Under the pieces are notes generated by a model, which was not told the DNA's origin, ran no database searches, and saw nothing but the letters and a program-made list of their open reading frames with translations. The translations under genes were made by a program, and so were the position numbers. This document shows positions 25,264 through 34,568 of a stretch of 64,000 nt of DNA, piece after piece (within the stretch, counting starts at the first letter, position 1; the number at the start of each line of letters is the position of its first letter). The stretch is from JAAURS01 sp031362245 (GTDB taxonomy: Bacteria > Cyanobacteriota > Cyanobacteriia > Thermosynechococcales > Thermosynechococcaceae): the NCBI GenBank assembly GCA_031362245.1, contig JANLSD010000168.1:1-64000 (forward strand). Direction: 5' to 3'.

Positions 25264-26382
25264 TTATCGACGCATATTTGCTCCCGCCATTTCATTTGCT
25301 CCCACGGGGCCAGATCCCATCAAGCGCTGGAATTCCTCGGGGCGGGAGGTTTTAGAGACGGCGGACTCAAAGGAGATGATTCCAGACCGATAGAGATCTG
25401 CTAAAACTTTTTCTAACGTAACCATTCCAATTTTGCCCCCCGTTTGGATGGCGGAGTAGATTTGGGCCGTTTTGCCTTCACGGATTAGGTTGGCGATCGC
25501 CGGAGTCACCACCATAATTTCTTGGGCCAAGGTTCGACCATACTCCCCAGGCTTTACATTTTTGCGGGGAACTAGGGTCTGACTAAACACCGCCACCAAG
25601 GAGCCGGACAACTGAACCCGAACCTGAGTCTGCTGTTCGGGCGGAAATACATCCACCATCCGGTCTACCGTTTGAGCCGCTGAACTGGTATGGAGGGTCC
25701 CAAAAACCAAGTGCCCTGTTTCTGCTGCGGTAATAGCAAGCTGAATGGTTTCTAAATCTCGAAGTTCTCCTACCAGGACAACATCAGGATCTTCTCGGAG
25801 TGCCGCCCGTAGCGCATTGGCAAAACTGCGGGTGTCTTCTCCCACTTGGCGCTGGTGGATTACGCTTTTGACGGGTTCGTACACAAACTCAATGGGGTCT
25901 TCAATGGTCAGAATGTGCTCTGCCCGCGTCACGTTAATGTTGTTAATCATGGAGGCCAGGGTAGTCGATTTCCCCGAACCCGTAGGTCCCGTCACCAAAA
26001 TCAATCCTCTGGGCTTTTCTGACATTTCCCGCACAATATTGGGCAAACCCAAGGTTTCAATGGTGGGGATTTTAGAACTCAACGCCCGCAGTGCAGCGGC
26101 ATAGGTACCGCGATCTTTATAGACATTGACTCGAAAGCGCGCCAACCCACGTACCCCATAGGAGCAGTCCAACTCCCAGTTTTGCTCTAAGTTTTTGCGC
26201 TGAGTATTGTTGAGCATGCTAAAGATCAGCTTCTGGCACTGTTCCGGCGTCAGTGGATCCCGATCCGTTGCCATGAGCTTGCCGTTGACTCGAATGTAGG
26301 GGGGAAGCCCCGCAGAAACGTGAAGATCGGATCCACCCCGCTCCACCACTTCTTCCATCAAGTCTTCAATCATGTAGTCCAT
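25264..26382 (-). CDS. pilT: Type IV pilus retraction ATPase PilT
   Basis: 372-residue hexameric ATPase that depolymerises pili. Walker A (GPTGSGKSTT), Asp box, Walker B (DPDVVLVGELRDLETI, GELRD rather than the GETRD of PilB) and His box (GHLVFGTLHTSSAAQTVDRMVDVFP) are all present; the AIRNLIRE-like element appears as AIANLIREGKTAQIYS. The PilT assignment rests on GELRD and the length. It lies between pilB and pilC. Confidence 0.95.
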   Translation of the reverse strand: MDYMIEDLMEEVVERGGSDLHVSAGLPPYIRVNGKLMATDRDPLTPEQCQKLIFSMLNNTQRKNLEQNWELDCSYGVRGLARFRVNVYKDRGTYAAALRALSSKIPTIETLGLPNIVREMSEKPRGLILVTGPTGSGKSTTLASMINNINVTRAEHILTIEDPIEFVYEPVKSVIHQRQVGEDTRSFANALRAALREDPDVVLVGELRDLETIQLAITAAETGHLVFGTLHTSSAAQTVDRMVDVFPPEQQTQVRVQLSGSLVAVFSQTLVPRKNVKPGEYGRTLAQEIMVVTPAIANLIREGKTAQIYSAIQTGGKIGMVTLEKVLADLYRSGIISFESAVSKTSRPEEFQRLMGSGPVGANEMAGANMRR

Positions 26383-26451
26383 TAACTTAAAGTCTCCAAT
26401 TGTGCCTTTAAAATTGTGCAGTTAAATTTTTGTCAGCCCTCGTGGTAGCCG

Positions 26452-28449
26452 CTATTCTTCAAAGCGAGCTGTCATGCAGTAGGGGCAATCGAGCCACTCT
26501 TGCTTTAAATCTGCACTACAAACTCGACAGGTCAGAGAGGTCTTCCGTCTGGCTTTGAGTTCTGCCTCTAAGCCAGAGTCTGTAAAGGTTACGCGCTCGA
26601 CCTCTTCTAGGGTAGTTTCGCCCCGCTTCACCAAATTTAAGCTATAGGCTAGAAGCGTTATCATGCCTTCATCAACCGCCACTTCTTTAATGCGCTCTGT
26701 GGGTGCACCTTCAGTAATAAAGCTTTGAAGCGTTTCGGTAACACGCATAATTTCGTACACCCCGACACGACCTTTATAACCAAGGCCATTACATTTTTGG
26801 CAAGCCGTATAGCTGTTCTGAATTTCTTCAGGAGATAGTATATTGGCACGGTAAAAGGTGACTTCTGTTGCGGCTGAGGCGGAAAGGCCAAATCGAGAGA
26901 GGTTTATGGGCGAGGGTTGATAGGGAATTCGACACTCAGTACACACTCGTCGGACCAGTCGCTGGGCGACCACTCCAATCAAAGACGCAGATACCATGAA
27001 AGGCTCTACATCCATTTCAGCCAGACGGGCGATCGCACTGGCCGCATCATTGGTGTGCAACGTCGTCAAAACCAAGTGGCCCGTTAACGCCGCCTCGATC
27101 GCCGTCTTGGCCGTCTCCTTATCACGAGTCTCACCCACCAGAATCACGTCTGGATCCTGCCGCAGGAACGCTCGTAGAATTGAGGCAAAGTCCATCCCCT
27201 TATCTCGAATCACCTGCACCTGGGTCAATCCAGGCAACGTATATTCAATGGGATCTTCTGCCGTGCTGATATTTTTGCTTGGATCATTACATTCCGCGAG
27301 GGCCGAATACAGCGTCGTCGTTTTCCCAGACCCCGTAGGCCCTGTCACCAAGACCAGTCCAAAGGGGCGACTCACCATATCTCGGACAATTTCTAAGCTT
27401 TCTGGATCCGTAATGAGTTTATCCAAACCAAGCTGTGTGGAAGAGTTGTCTAGAATCCGTAAAACCACCTTTTCGCCAAAGCGACTCGGTAGCGTACTCA
27501 CCCGAAAGTCAACCTTACGGCCTTGAAACAACCGCCGAATACGGCCATCCTGTGGTTGACGTCGCTCCGCAATGTCTAGCTCAGCAATAATTTTGAAGCG
27601 CGAAATAACTGCCGAGATAATTTTGCGAGGTAAAGGCGGAAAAGCATACCCCAATACCCCATCTTTACGGAACCGAATTCGGAGATTTTCCTCTTGAGGC
27701 TCAATGTGAATATCTGAAACCCCTTGCTGCAAGGCTTTTGCCAGCACCTTGTTAACCAAGGCAATAATCGGGGCTGTTTCTGCATCCTGAAGGGCTGAAC
27801 CTAAGTCTGTTTCGCCTTCATCAATCGCCAGCTCCTCAAAGCCACCAATACTTTCGAGATCATCCGACAGATCAATATTCATGAGCTGGTCAGCTTCGAC
27901 CTTGGCGCGCCGCGCTGCATTTTCGTCCAGGTAACGCTGAATCAACTGCTGATAGTCATCTGCCGCAATCACCATCCGGCGCAAAACCAGACCCTCAGGC
28001 CGCAACAGCCGATTCAGGCTATCTTGGGCATTCAGATTATCTGGGTTCACCATTGCCACTAAAAGCGTGGATGGCTCGACATCTTCGTTAAGGCTAATCG
28101 GAATTAACTCATAGGTTCGACAAACATCCAACGGAATGTATTTGTCAATTAGAATCCCCACCTGATCCGTGGGAATTTGATTTACCTCTGGGTCTAGGGA
28201 GTCAATGCCATAAATAATTTTCAGTTCAAACAACTGCTGCTGTTTGTATTGACGCAACAAATCTGGAGGCAGTGGCCGCCCCGTCAATCCCTGAAGCACT
28301 TCGACCAGAGATTTCCCTGACTGGCGACTTTCTACAGAAGCCTGAAGCATTTGTTCTTGATCAACATAGCCAGTTTGAATCAGCTTATTCCCGAACGGAG
28401 AAAAGCTTTGTCGAGTAATGAGGGCGCGCCGGGAAGAAGAGTTGACCAT
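26452..28449 (-). CDS. pilB: Type IV pilus assembly ATPase PilB
   Basis: 665 residues. An N-terminal MshEN/T2SSE_N domain (residues about 15-190) precedes the ATPase core with Walker A GPTGSGKTTT, GETRDKET and GHLVLTTLHTNDAASAIARL. The usual tetracysteine zinc site of PilB is present (CTECRIPYQPSP and CQKCNGLGYKGRVG). A second CxxC...CxxC pair lies at the extreme C-terminus (CRVCSADLKQEWLDCPYC), which is not part of the core family pattern. First gene of pilB-pilT-pilC, divergent from grpE. Confidence 0.94.
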   Translation of the reverse strand: MVNSSSRRALITRQSFSPFGNKLIQTGYVDQEQMLQASVESRQSGKSLVEVLQGLTGRPLPPDLLRQYKQQQLFELKIIYGIDSLDPEVNQIPTDQVGILIDKYIPLDVCRTYELIPISLNEDVEPSTLLVAMVNPDNLNAQDSLNRLLRPEGLVLRRMVIAADDYQQLIQRYLDENAARRAKVEADQLMNIDLSDDLESIGGFEELAIDEGETDLGSALQDAETAPIIALVNKVLAKALQQGVSDIHIEPQEENLRIRFRKDGVLGYAFPPLPRKIISAVISRFKIIAELDIAERRQPQDGRIRRLFQGRKVDFRVSTLPSRFGEKVVLRILDNSSTQLGLDKLITDPESLEIVRDMVSRPFGLVLVTGPTGSGKTTTLYSALAECNDPSKNISTAEDPIEYTLPGLTQVQVIRDKGMDFASILRAFLRQDPDVILVGETRDKETAKTAIEAALTGHLVLTTLHTNDAASAIARLAEMDVEPFMVSASLIGVVAQRLVRRVCTECRIPYQPSPINLSRFGLSASAATEVTFYRANILSPEEIQNSYTACQKCNGLGYKGRVGVYEIMRVTETLQSFITEGAPTERIKEVAVDEGMITLLAYSLNLVKRGETTLEEVERVTFTDSGLEAELKARRKTSLTCRVCSADLKQEWLDCPYCMTARFEE

Positions 28450-28937
28450 AAAGCTCCAACTAAAATCTCAAAAGAGACACAACGTATGTAGTGACAGTGG
28501 GATTTCAACTTTCTAAGGCAAGAAAGGAAAAAGCATACAGATTGCAGTCTCTCTCATCGTGCCCACTTTTAAGTTGATTTTTAGCAAAATGCCCTTGGAA
28601 TAATTGAGAAAAATTGGGGCACAATAAACAAGTGCATCCATCTTGCCCTATCGTGAACGGAAAAACACCGTCGCACCATACAGATTGCTCAAGCTATATT
28701 ACGAAAGAGAGGCGTCGAATTCCAACCAACCAAAGGGGTCATCAATGCTAAACTTAGGCTTAAACCTTTACAATTCAGACGGTTTAGTTATTCTAGAGGA
28801 AGCGTTGGTGAGGTCTCAACCGTTTTGTTAAAACCATACACCTAAATTTTCGTCAACGTCTCGATTGAGTGATAATCCTGACTGTATTAGAAACAGTCTA
28901 GGTGAGATATATTTTAAGGCTAAGAAACTTTCCGATC
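28450..28937. other. Divergent promoter region between pilB and grpE
   Basis: 488 bp with no convincing gene. It must hold the pilB promoter (minus) and the grpE promoter (plus). No CIRCE operator (TTAGCACTC-N9-GAGTGCTAA) is visible near grpE. A 62-codon ORF at 28643-28831 starts with TTG and shows no recognisable motif. Confidence 0.55.
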
Positions 28938-29741
28938 ATGAGCACCGACCGACCCGAAACGATTCAATATACTGAAACCGTTATGAGCGAGGATACCGAA
29001 GCAACAGCAGTAGATCAGTCTATGAACAGTGATGCAGCAATGAATGCCGATCCTTCTGAACCCAGCGTAAACCCTGAGGTGATGAATCAAGAAACTGGCC
29101 CAACGATGGTTGAAGTGTTGTCCACCGCTGAAGATGAGACTGCTAACGCCACTGATGCTGAGCAAGACGCTGAATCAGAGACTCAGGTGAATATGGGCAA
29201 CGATGCGGAGGCATTGACTCGCCTCGCCGCAGAGACAGAATCTTTACGGCTTCAGGTGGAAGAACGGACCAGCCAATGTGTACGCATTGCCGCTGACTTC
29301 GACAACTTTCGCAAACGGACTGAGCGTGAGAAAGGTGAGATTGAGCTTCGAGTGAAGCGAGATGTCATCAGCCAACTGCTTCCTGTTATTGACAGTTTTG
29401 AAATGTCAAGAACCCAGATCAAGCCTCAAACGGATCCAGAGGTCAATATTCATAAAAGCTATCAAGGTGTTTACAAACAGCTTGTGGATGGCTTAAAAAA
29501 AATTGGTGTGTCTCCCATGCGGACGGAGGGGCAGCCCTTTGACCCCAATTTCCACGACGCCATTATGCGGGAACCCACGAATGAACATCCTGAAGGAACC
29601 GTCATTGAAGAGCTACGCCGAGGTTATTTACTAGGTGATCTGGTGTTAAGACACGCCATGGTCAAAGTGGCCGCAACCTTAGAAGACGATGATGTCCCTT
29701 CGGAAGAGCAGCTCTCTGAAGACACTTCAGAAGTGTCATAA
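28938..29741 (+). CDS. grpE: Nucleotide exchange factor GrpE
   Basis: About 267 residues from the ATG at 28938. Residues 1-95 are an acidic, Glu/Asp/Thr-rich disordered region. The GrpE domain follows: a long helix (LQVEERTSQCVRIAADFDNFRKRTEREKGEI), LLPVIDSFEMS and the beta-wing (GVSPMRTEGQPFDPNFHDAIMREPTNEHPEGTVIEELRRGYLLGDLVLRHAMVKVA). It releases ADP from DnaK. First gene of grpE-dnaK-dnaJ-tusA-like-rsgA. Confidence 0.94.
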   Translation: MSTDRPETIQYTETVMSEDTEATAVDQSMNSDAAMNADPSEPSVNPEVMNQETGPTMVEVLSTAEDETANATDAEQDAESETQVNMGNDAEALTRLAAETESLRLQVEERTSQCVRIAADFDNFRKRTEREKGEIELRVKRDVISQLLPVIDSFEMSRTQIKPQTDPEVNIHKSYQGVYKQLVDGLKKIGVSPMRTEGQPFDPNFHDAIMREPTNEHPEGTVIEELRRGYLLGDLVLRHAMVKVAATLEDDDVPSEEQLSEDTSEVS

Positions 29742-29846
29742 CCAATTCACGGGCATTGTTTTAACTGCTTTAAAAGCAGCTCCTAACGCTTAATCTGCGT
29801 TCTTTCTGTAATTGTGATCCAATTTTCTATTTGTTTGCACTAGGCT

Positions 29847-31823
29847 ATGGGCAAAGTCATTGGGATTGATTTAGGGACAACGAACAGTTGCGTCGCTGTT
29901 TTGGAGGGTGGTCAACCTGTGGTCATTCCCAATGCCGAAGGGGGGCGCACTACTCCGAGTATCGTTGGATTTGGCAGATCCGGTGAACGACTGGTAGGGC
30001 AGCTTGCAAAACGGCAGGCTGTGACCAATGCTGAAAACACTATTTTTAGCATCAAGCGGTTCATTGGGCGACGATGGCAAGAAACGAGTACCGAGCGATC
30101 GCGGGTCTCCTACGACTGCGCCACGGGCCGAGACGATACGGTAGACGTGCTTATTCGTGGCAAAGCCTACACCCCGCAAGAAATTTCAGCAATGGTCTTA
30201 CAAAAGCTGAAGCAAGATGCTGAAGCTTATTTAGGGGAGGCCGTTACCCAAGCGGTGATCACCGTTCCCGCGTACTTTAGTGACGCCCAGCGGCAAGCCA
30301 CCAAAGACTCCGGCACGATCGCAGGGCTAGAGGTCTTACGCATCATCAACGAACCCACTGCCGCCGCACTCTCCTACGGCCTAGACAAACAGGATCAAGA
30401 ACAAAAAATCTTGGTATTCGATCTCGGAGGGGGTACCTTTGACGTTTCCATCCTGCAAATGGGAGACGGTATTTTTGAAGTCAAGTCCACGTCTGGGAAT
30501 AACCACCTGGGCGGAGACGACTTTGATGAAGCCGTTCTGCGCTGGATGATTGCCAACTTTTCAGATCAAGAAAACATTGATCTGTCTAAAGATAAGATGG
30601 CGCTCCAGCGCCTTCGAGAAGCAGCGGAGAAGGCCAAGATCGAGCTTTCTAGCACCATTACCACATCCATTAATCTCCCTTTCATCACGGCAGACGAGTC
30701 TGGGCCAAAACACCTAGAGATGGATTTGACGCGGGCTAAATTTGAAGAACTGGTCAAGCCCTTAGTGGATTCGACCTTAGAACCAATGGAGCAGGCGCTA
30801 AAAGACTGTGACTTTGGGACTGAATCCATTGAACGGATCATTTTAGTAGGTGGCTCCACCCGCATCCCAGCGGTTCAAGAGGCCGTCCGGCGTTTCTTTG
30901 GCGGCAAATTGCCTGACCGTTCCGTAAACCCAGATGAATCGGTAGCCTTAGGGGCTGCCCTCCAAGCTGGGGTTTTAGGCGGAGAAGTTAAGGATCTTTT
31001 GCTCCTCGACGTAACGCCTTTGTCCCTTGGAATTGAAACCCTCGGGGGCGTTTTTACTCGCATCATTGACCGCAACACGACGTTACCCACTAGCCGCTCC
31101 CAAGGGTTTTCGACCGCCACAGACGGTCAAACCTCCGTTGAAATCCAGGTATTTCAAGGTGAACGGGCAATGGTCAAAGACAATAAATGCCTCGGAAAGT
31201 TTGAATTAACAGGCATTCCCCCTGCCCCCCGTGGTGTGCCTCAAATTGAAGTCATGTTTGACATAGACGCCAATGGCATCTTAAATGTGTTTGCACAGGA
31301 TAAAGGCACTGGGCGTAAACAGAGCATTCGGATCTCTAATACGGGTGGACTGAGTTCCCTTGAAGTAGAACGAATGCGTCAGGAAGCGCAGATTTATTCC
31401 GACTATGATCGCAAGCAGCAAGAAGTTGCCCAGCTTAGAAATCATGTGGATAGTCTGATCTATAGCTATACCTCAACCATTCGAGAGAATGGCTCACTGG
31501 TGAGCGCTGAACTTCAGCAAAGTGCCGTTGACCTAATTGATGAAATTAAGGGAATTGTGGGGCGACCTGACCCAGCGCCTGCGCTCCTGGGACAAAAGAC
31601 CGATCAGCTTCAGCAAATCCTGTTACAAATTGGCTCCGCAGTCTATCAGAGTGCTCCAGGGCCTAGACCTGGAGGGGCTTTTGCCTCAACCTTTACTGGT
31701 AACGCCGGAAATGAGGAGTTTGAAACAGACTCAACCAGTTGGACTAATGTTGGCAATGAAGATACATTTATCGGAGATGACACCGACGAAACGGTCATTA
31801 CAGACTATGAAGTCGTAGACTAG
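29847..31823 (+). CDS. dnaK: Chaperone DnaK (Hsp70)
   Basis: 658 residues. The N-terminal ATPase domain shows IGIDLGTTNSCVAV, VITVPAYFSDAQRQATKDSG, the FDLGGGTFDVSIL phosphate loop and ILVGGSTRIPAV; the substrate-binding domain starts near 390 with VTPLSLGIETLGG. The C-terminus ends in the acidic TDETVITDYEVVD, like DnaK-type ends that bind co-chaperones. Cyanobacteria carry several dnaK genes; the grpE and dnaJ neighbours suggest the stress-inducible DnaK2 type, but I cannot confirm that by eye. Confidence 0.95.
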   Translation: MGKVIGIDLGTTNSCVAVLEGGQPVVIPNAEGGRTTPSIVGFGRSGERLVGQLAKRQAVTNAENTIFSIKRFIGRRWQETSTERSRVSYDCATGRDDTVDVLIRGKAYTPQEISAMVLQKLKQDAEAYLGEAVTQAVITVPAYFSDAQRQATKDSGTIAGLEVLRIINEPTAAALSYGLDKQDQEQKILVFDLGGGTFDVSILQMGDGIFEVKSTSGNNHLGGDDFDEAVLRWMIANFSDQENIDLSKDKMALQRLREAAEKAKIELSSTITTSINLPFITADESGPKHLEMDLTRAKFEELVKPLVDSTLEPMEQALKDCDFGTESIERIILVGGSTRIPAVQEAVRRFFGGKLPDRSVNPDESVALGAALQAGVLGGEVKDLLLLDVTPLSLGIETLGGVFTRIIDRNTTLPTSRSQGFSTATDGQTSVEIQVFQGERAMVKDNKCLGKFELTGIPPAPRGVPQIEVMFDIDANGILNVFAQDKGTGRKQSIRISNTGGLSSLEVERMRQEAQIYSDYDRKQQEVAQLRNHVDSLIYSYTSTIRENGSLVSAELQQSAVDLIDEIKGIVGRPDPAPALLGQKTDQLQQILLQIGSAVYQSAPGPRPGGAFASTFTGNAGNEEFETDSTSWTNVGNEDTFIGDDTDETVITDYEVVD

Positions 31824-31868
31824 AAAAGCTTGTCAACCACGTTAGTGATATAACACCCCCAGCAACCT

Positions 31869-33008
31869 ATGGCTCGTGACTACTATGAAATTCTAGGCGT
31901 TTCGAGGAACGCGGATGCCGACGAGCTAAAGCAGTCCTATCGTCGCTTGGCTCGGAAGTATCACCCCGACGTTAATAAAGAACCCGAAGCGGAAGAACGG
32001 TTTAAGGAAATTAGTCAGGCCTATGAGGTGCTGTCTGAACCTGAGATGCGCGCCCGTTATGACCGTTTTGGGGAAGCGGGGGTCAGCGCTAGTGCCGCAT
32101 CTGGGGGCTATCAAGATTTCTCCGATATGGGCGGCATTGCCGATATTTTTGAGAGCTTCTTTGGGGGCTTTGGCGGTGGCGCGGCGGGTCAAAGTACGCG
32201 CCGTCGTTCAGCACCCACCCGAGGGGATGACCTCCGTTTTGATCTCAAGCTTGAGTTTCGGGAGGCCATTTTTGGCGGAGAGAAGCAGATTCGGATTACG
32301 CACCTTGAAAATTGCGGGACCTGTCAAGGGTCAGGGGCCAAGCCAGGAACTCGTCCTCAAACCTGTAGCACCTGCCAGGGTGGCGGTCAGGTCAGAAGAG
32401 CCACTCGAACGCCGTTTGGGAGTTTTACTCAGGTTTCGGTTTGCCCAACCTGTAATGGAACGGGGCAAACGATTTCAGAAAAGTGCGATGGCTGCGGTGG
32501 AAAGGGACAGAATCAGGTTCCAAAAAAACTCAAGATCACCGTTCCGCCGGGGGTTGATACGGGCACGCGTCTTCGGGTTTCTAATGAGGGCGATGCTGGG
32601 CAGCGGAGTGGACCCACGGGCGACCTATACGTTTATCTCTTTGTCCAGGAAGACGCTGAGTTTCGCCGAGACGGCATTAATGTGTTGTCCGATCTGAAGA
32701 TTAGCTACTTGCAGGCGATTTTAGGGTCTGAACTGGCGGTTAAAACCGTTGAAGGTGAGGAAGCTTTGGTGATTCCAGCAGGGATTCAGCCTGGAACGGT
32801 CTTAACCCTAGAGAATCACGGTGTACCAAAGTTAGGCAACCCCGTCAGTCGAGGCAATCATCTCATTACAATCGCCGTTGAAATTCCGACCCGTGTTGCC
32901 CCTGAGGAACGCGAGCTTTTAGAGAAGCTGGCTCAAGTACGGGGAGAGCGGACTGGCAAGGGTGGCGGCGTTGAGGGATTCTTGGGTGGATTGTTTGGTG
33001 GACGATGA
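31869..33008 (+). CDS. dnaJ: Chaperone DnaJ (type I Hsp40)
   Basis: 379 residues with all type I domains: J domain with HPD (KYHPDVNKEP), a Gly/Phe-rich stretch (GGIADIFESFFGGFGGGAAG), four CxxCxGxG zinc repeats (CGTCQGSG, CSTCQGGG, CPTCNGTG, CDGCGGKG) and the C-terminal substrate domain. It stimulates the ATPase of the adjoining DnaK. The stop codon overlaps the next start (ATGA at 33005). Confidence 0.95.
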   Translation: MARDYYEILGVSRNADADELKQSYRRLARKYHPDVNKEPEAEERFKEISQAYEVLSEPEMRARYDRFGEAGVSASAASGGYQDFSDMGGIADIFESFFGGFGGGAAGQSTRRRSAPTRGDDLRFDLKLEFREAIFGGEKQIRITHLENCGTCQGSGAKPGTRPQTCSTCQGGGQVRRATRTPFGSFTQVSVCPTCNGTGQTISEKCDGCGGKGQNQVPKKLKITVPPGVDTGTRLRVSNEGDAGQRSGPTGDLYVYLFVQEDAEFRRDGINVLSDLKISYLQAILGSELAVKTVEGEEALVIPAGIQPGTVLTLENHGVPKLGNPVSRGNHLITIAVEIPTRVAPEERELLEKLAQVRGERTGKGGGVEGFLGGLFGGR

Positions 33009-33277
33009 GTGAGTTTTTGGCCCTCACGCCCAATGCAACGCTCGATTTGCGGGGGACACCTTGTCCTTTAAATTTTGTGCGCACAAAACTGAAGCTCCAG
33101 CAAATGCAGCCCAATGAGCTGCTAGAGGTATGGCTCGATCCAGGGGAACCGATTGAGCAGGTGCCAGATAGTTTAGTAATGGCGGGATACCAGATTGAGC
33201 GCCTAGAGGACAAGACGGATTTCTTTGTCCTTCAGGTAAAGACGCTGGGTGCTGATCTATCGCCCACTGCTTCATGA
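33005..33277 (+). CDS. TusA/SirA-like sulfur-carrier family protein
   Basis: 90 residues of the TusA/YeeD/SirA fold, with DLRGTPCPLNFVRTKLKLQQM near the N-terminus carrying the conserved Cys (residue 21). The CPxP motif reads CPLN here, so the second proline is missing. TusA proteins relay sulfur as a persulfide; whether this one does is not certain. It overlaps both dnaJ (ATGA at its start) and rsgA (ATGA at its end), so three consecutive genes are translationally coupled. Confidence 0.82.
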   Translation: MSEFLALTPNATLDLRGTPCPLNFVRTKLKLQQMQPNELLEVWLDPGEPIEQVPDSLVMAGYQIERLEDKTDFFVLQVKTLGADLSPTAS

Positions 33278-34338
33278 CGCTTGCGTCAAATCCTCTGTCT
33301 GTGGTCGGGACGGTCATTGCAGTCCAGGCAAACTTTTACCGTGTTCAGCTTGACGAAGCGGAGCTTCCTTCAGCGCAATCTGAGCTGTTGTGTACCCGCC
33401 GTGCTCGCCTCAAAAAAATGGGGCAACAGGTGATGGTAGGAGATCGCGTTGTCATTGAAGAACCGGACTGGCAAGGTCAGCGGGGTGCGGTTTCGGAGGT
33501 ATTGCCCCGCCGCAGCGAACTGGAGCGGCCTCCCATTGCCAATGCGGATCAGGTATTGCTGGTGTTTGCGATGGCAGATCCTGTGATTGATGTGTATCAG
33601 CTCAGTCGTTTTTTAGTGGCGATTGAGGGGACACAGCTTCAGATTCTCATTGGCCTGAGTAAGGCGGATTTGGTGTCTGTGGAGGAGCAGCAGATGTGGT
33701 GCGATCGCCTCTTAACCTGGGGCTACACGGCCATTCCCCTCAGCATCCACATAGGGATTGGGATTGAGTCTATCCGGCAGGCGCTTCAGCATAAGATCAC
33801 GGTTTTAGCGGGACCCTCGGGGGTGGGAAAATCTAGCCTGATTAATACACTGGCACCGGATTTGACCCTACGGGTGGGCGAAATTTCAGAGCATTGGCGT
33901 AAAGGCAAGCACACCACTCGTCACGTTGAGCTATTTGAACTACCCAACGGCGGATTGTTTGCGGATACCCCAGGATTTAGCCAGCCGACGCTGAACTGCA
34001 CACCAGAGCAGTTGATCTATCATTTTCCCGAGGGACGCGATCGCCTTGCCCACCAACAATGCCAGTTCAAAGACTGCCTGCATCGGGATGAACCCAACTG
34101 TGCGGTTCAGGGAGAGTGGGAACGCTATGGGGACTATTTAGGGTTTTTAGAAGAGGCGATCGCCGCTCAAACCCAACGCCATCAGACCCGAAATCCAGAG
34201 GCCCGCACCAAACGCAAGACCACGCGCACAGGAGCAGACAGCGATGAACCGATGCTGGATCAAAAACGCTACCGCCGCACATCGCGGAAAACGCTACAGC
34301 AGTCTTTAGAGAAGCTGTACGATGAGACGCCGGAATAA
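33274..34338 (+). CDS. rsgA: Ribosome small-subunit GTPase RsgA
   Basis: 354-residue circularly permuted GTPase that matures the 30S subunit. Order: OB-fold (residues 10-90, GTVIAVQANFYRVQL...), permuted GTPase with G4 (IGLSKADLV), G5, G1 (AGPSGVGKSSLIN), G2 and G3 (ADTPGF), then a C-terminal zinc domain (CQFKDCLHRDEPNCAVQ). The tail is basic (RTKRKTTRTG). Last gene of the chaperone operon; a strong terminator follows at 34344. Confidence 0.94.
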   Translation: MTLASNPLSVVGTVIAVQANFYRVQLDEAELPSAQSELLCTRRARLKKMGQQVMVGDRVVIEEPDWQGQRGAVSEVLPRRSELERPPIANADQVLLVFAMADPVIDVYQLSRFLVAIEGTQLQILIGLSKADLVSVEEQQMWCDRLLTWGYTAIPLSIHIGIGIESIRQALQHKITVLAGPSGVGKSSLINTLAPDLTLRVGEISEHWRKGKHTTRHVELFELPNGGLFADTPGFSQPTLNCTPEQLIYHFPEGRDRLAHQQCQFKDCLHRDEPNCAVQGEWERYGDYLGFLEEAIAAQTQRHQTRNPEARTKRKTTRTGADSDEPMLDQKRYRRTSRKTLQQSLEKLYDETPE

Positions 34339-34343
34339 AAAAT

Positions 34344-34385
34344 AAAATAGCGCTTGTACCTCTGGGGTACAAGCGCTATTTTAAC
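34344..34385. terminator. Bidirectional Rho-independent terminator
   Basis: A perfect 17-bp stem (34344-34360 with 34366-34382) with a 5-nt loop; the stem is A-rich at one end and T-rich at the other. It lies just after rsgA and ends the grpE-dnaK-dnaJ-tusA-rsgA transcript; on the other strand it could end the glgP transcript. Confidence 0.92.
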
Positions 34386-34436
34386 TAGGTCATCATCACG
34401 TCTTAGGATTGTGAATTAAATAAGACACAGATTAGG

Positions 34437-34547
34437 CCAGCGGTTGAAACCGCGCCTACAGGAACGAAGTCCGCCTGCGCGGACTAGGAGGGGATTTCAA
34501 CCCGCGCAGGCGGGTTTTGTTCTTGTAGCCGCGATTTCAATCGCTGG
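34437..34547. repeat. 111-bp imperfect palindromic intergenic repeat
   Basis: Outer arms (ccagcggttgaaaccgcg...caggaac and gttcttgtagc...cgctgg) are complementary over about 29 bp with a few mismatches. Inside are a further palindrome (gtccgcctgcgcggac, 34469-34484) and the partly complementary cccgcgcaggcggg. No ORF. The layout of nested hairpins is that of a dispersed, non-autonomous (MITE-like) repeat. It lies between the terminator and the glgP stop codon. Confidence 0.8.
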
Positions 34548-34568
34548 GTTTTATTAAATCCATAATCC

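Noticed and set aside
28643..28831. 62-codon ORF between pilB and grpE
   Set aside because: TTG start, no motif, and it lies in a divergent promoter region.
28850..28937. CIRCE heat-shock operator before grpE
   Set aside because: No TTAGCACTC-N9-GAGTGCTAA repeat is visible.
32023..32697. 224-codon ORF in another frame of dnaJ
   Set aside because: Entirely inside dnaJ, which has all its domains; composition is that of a frame shadow.
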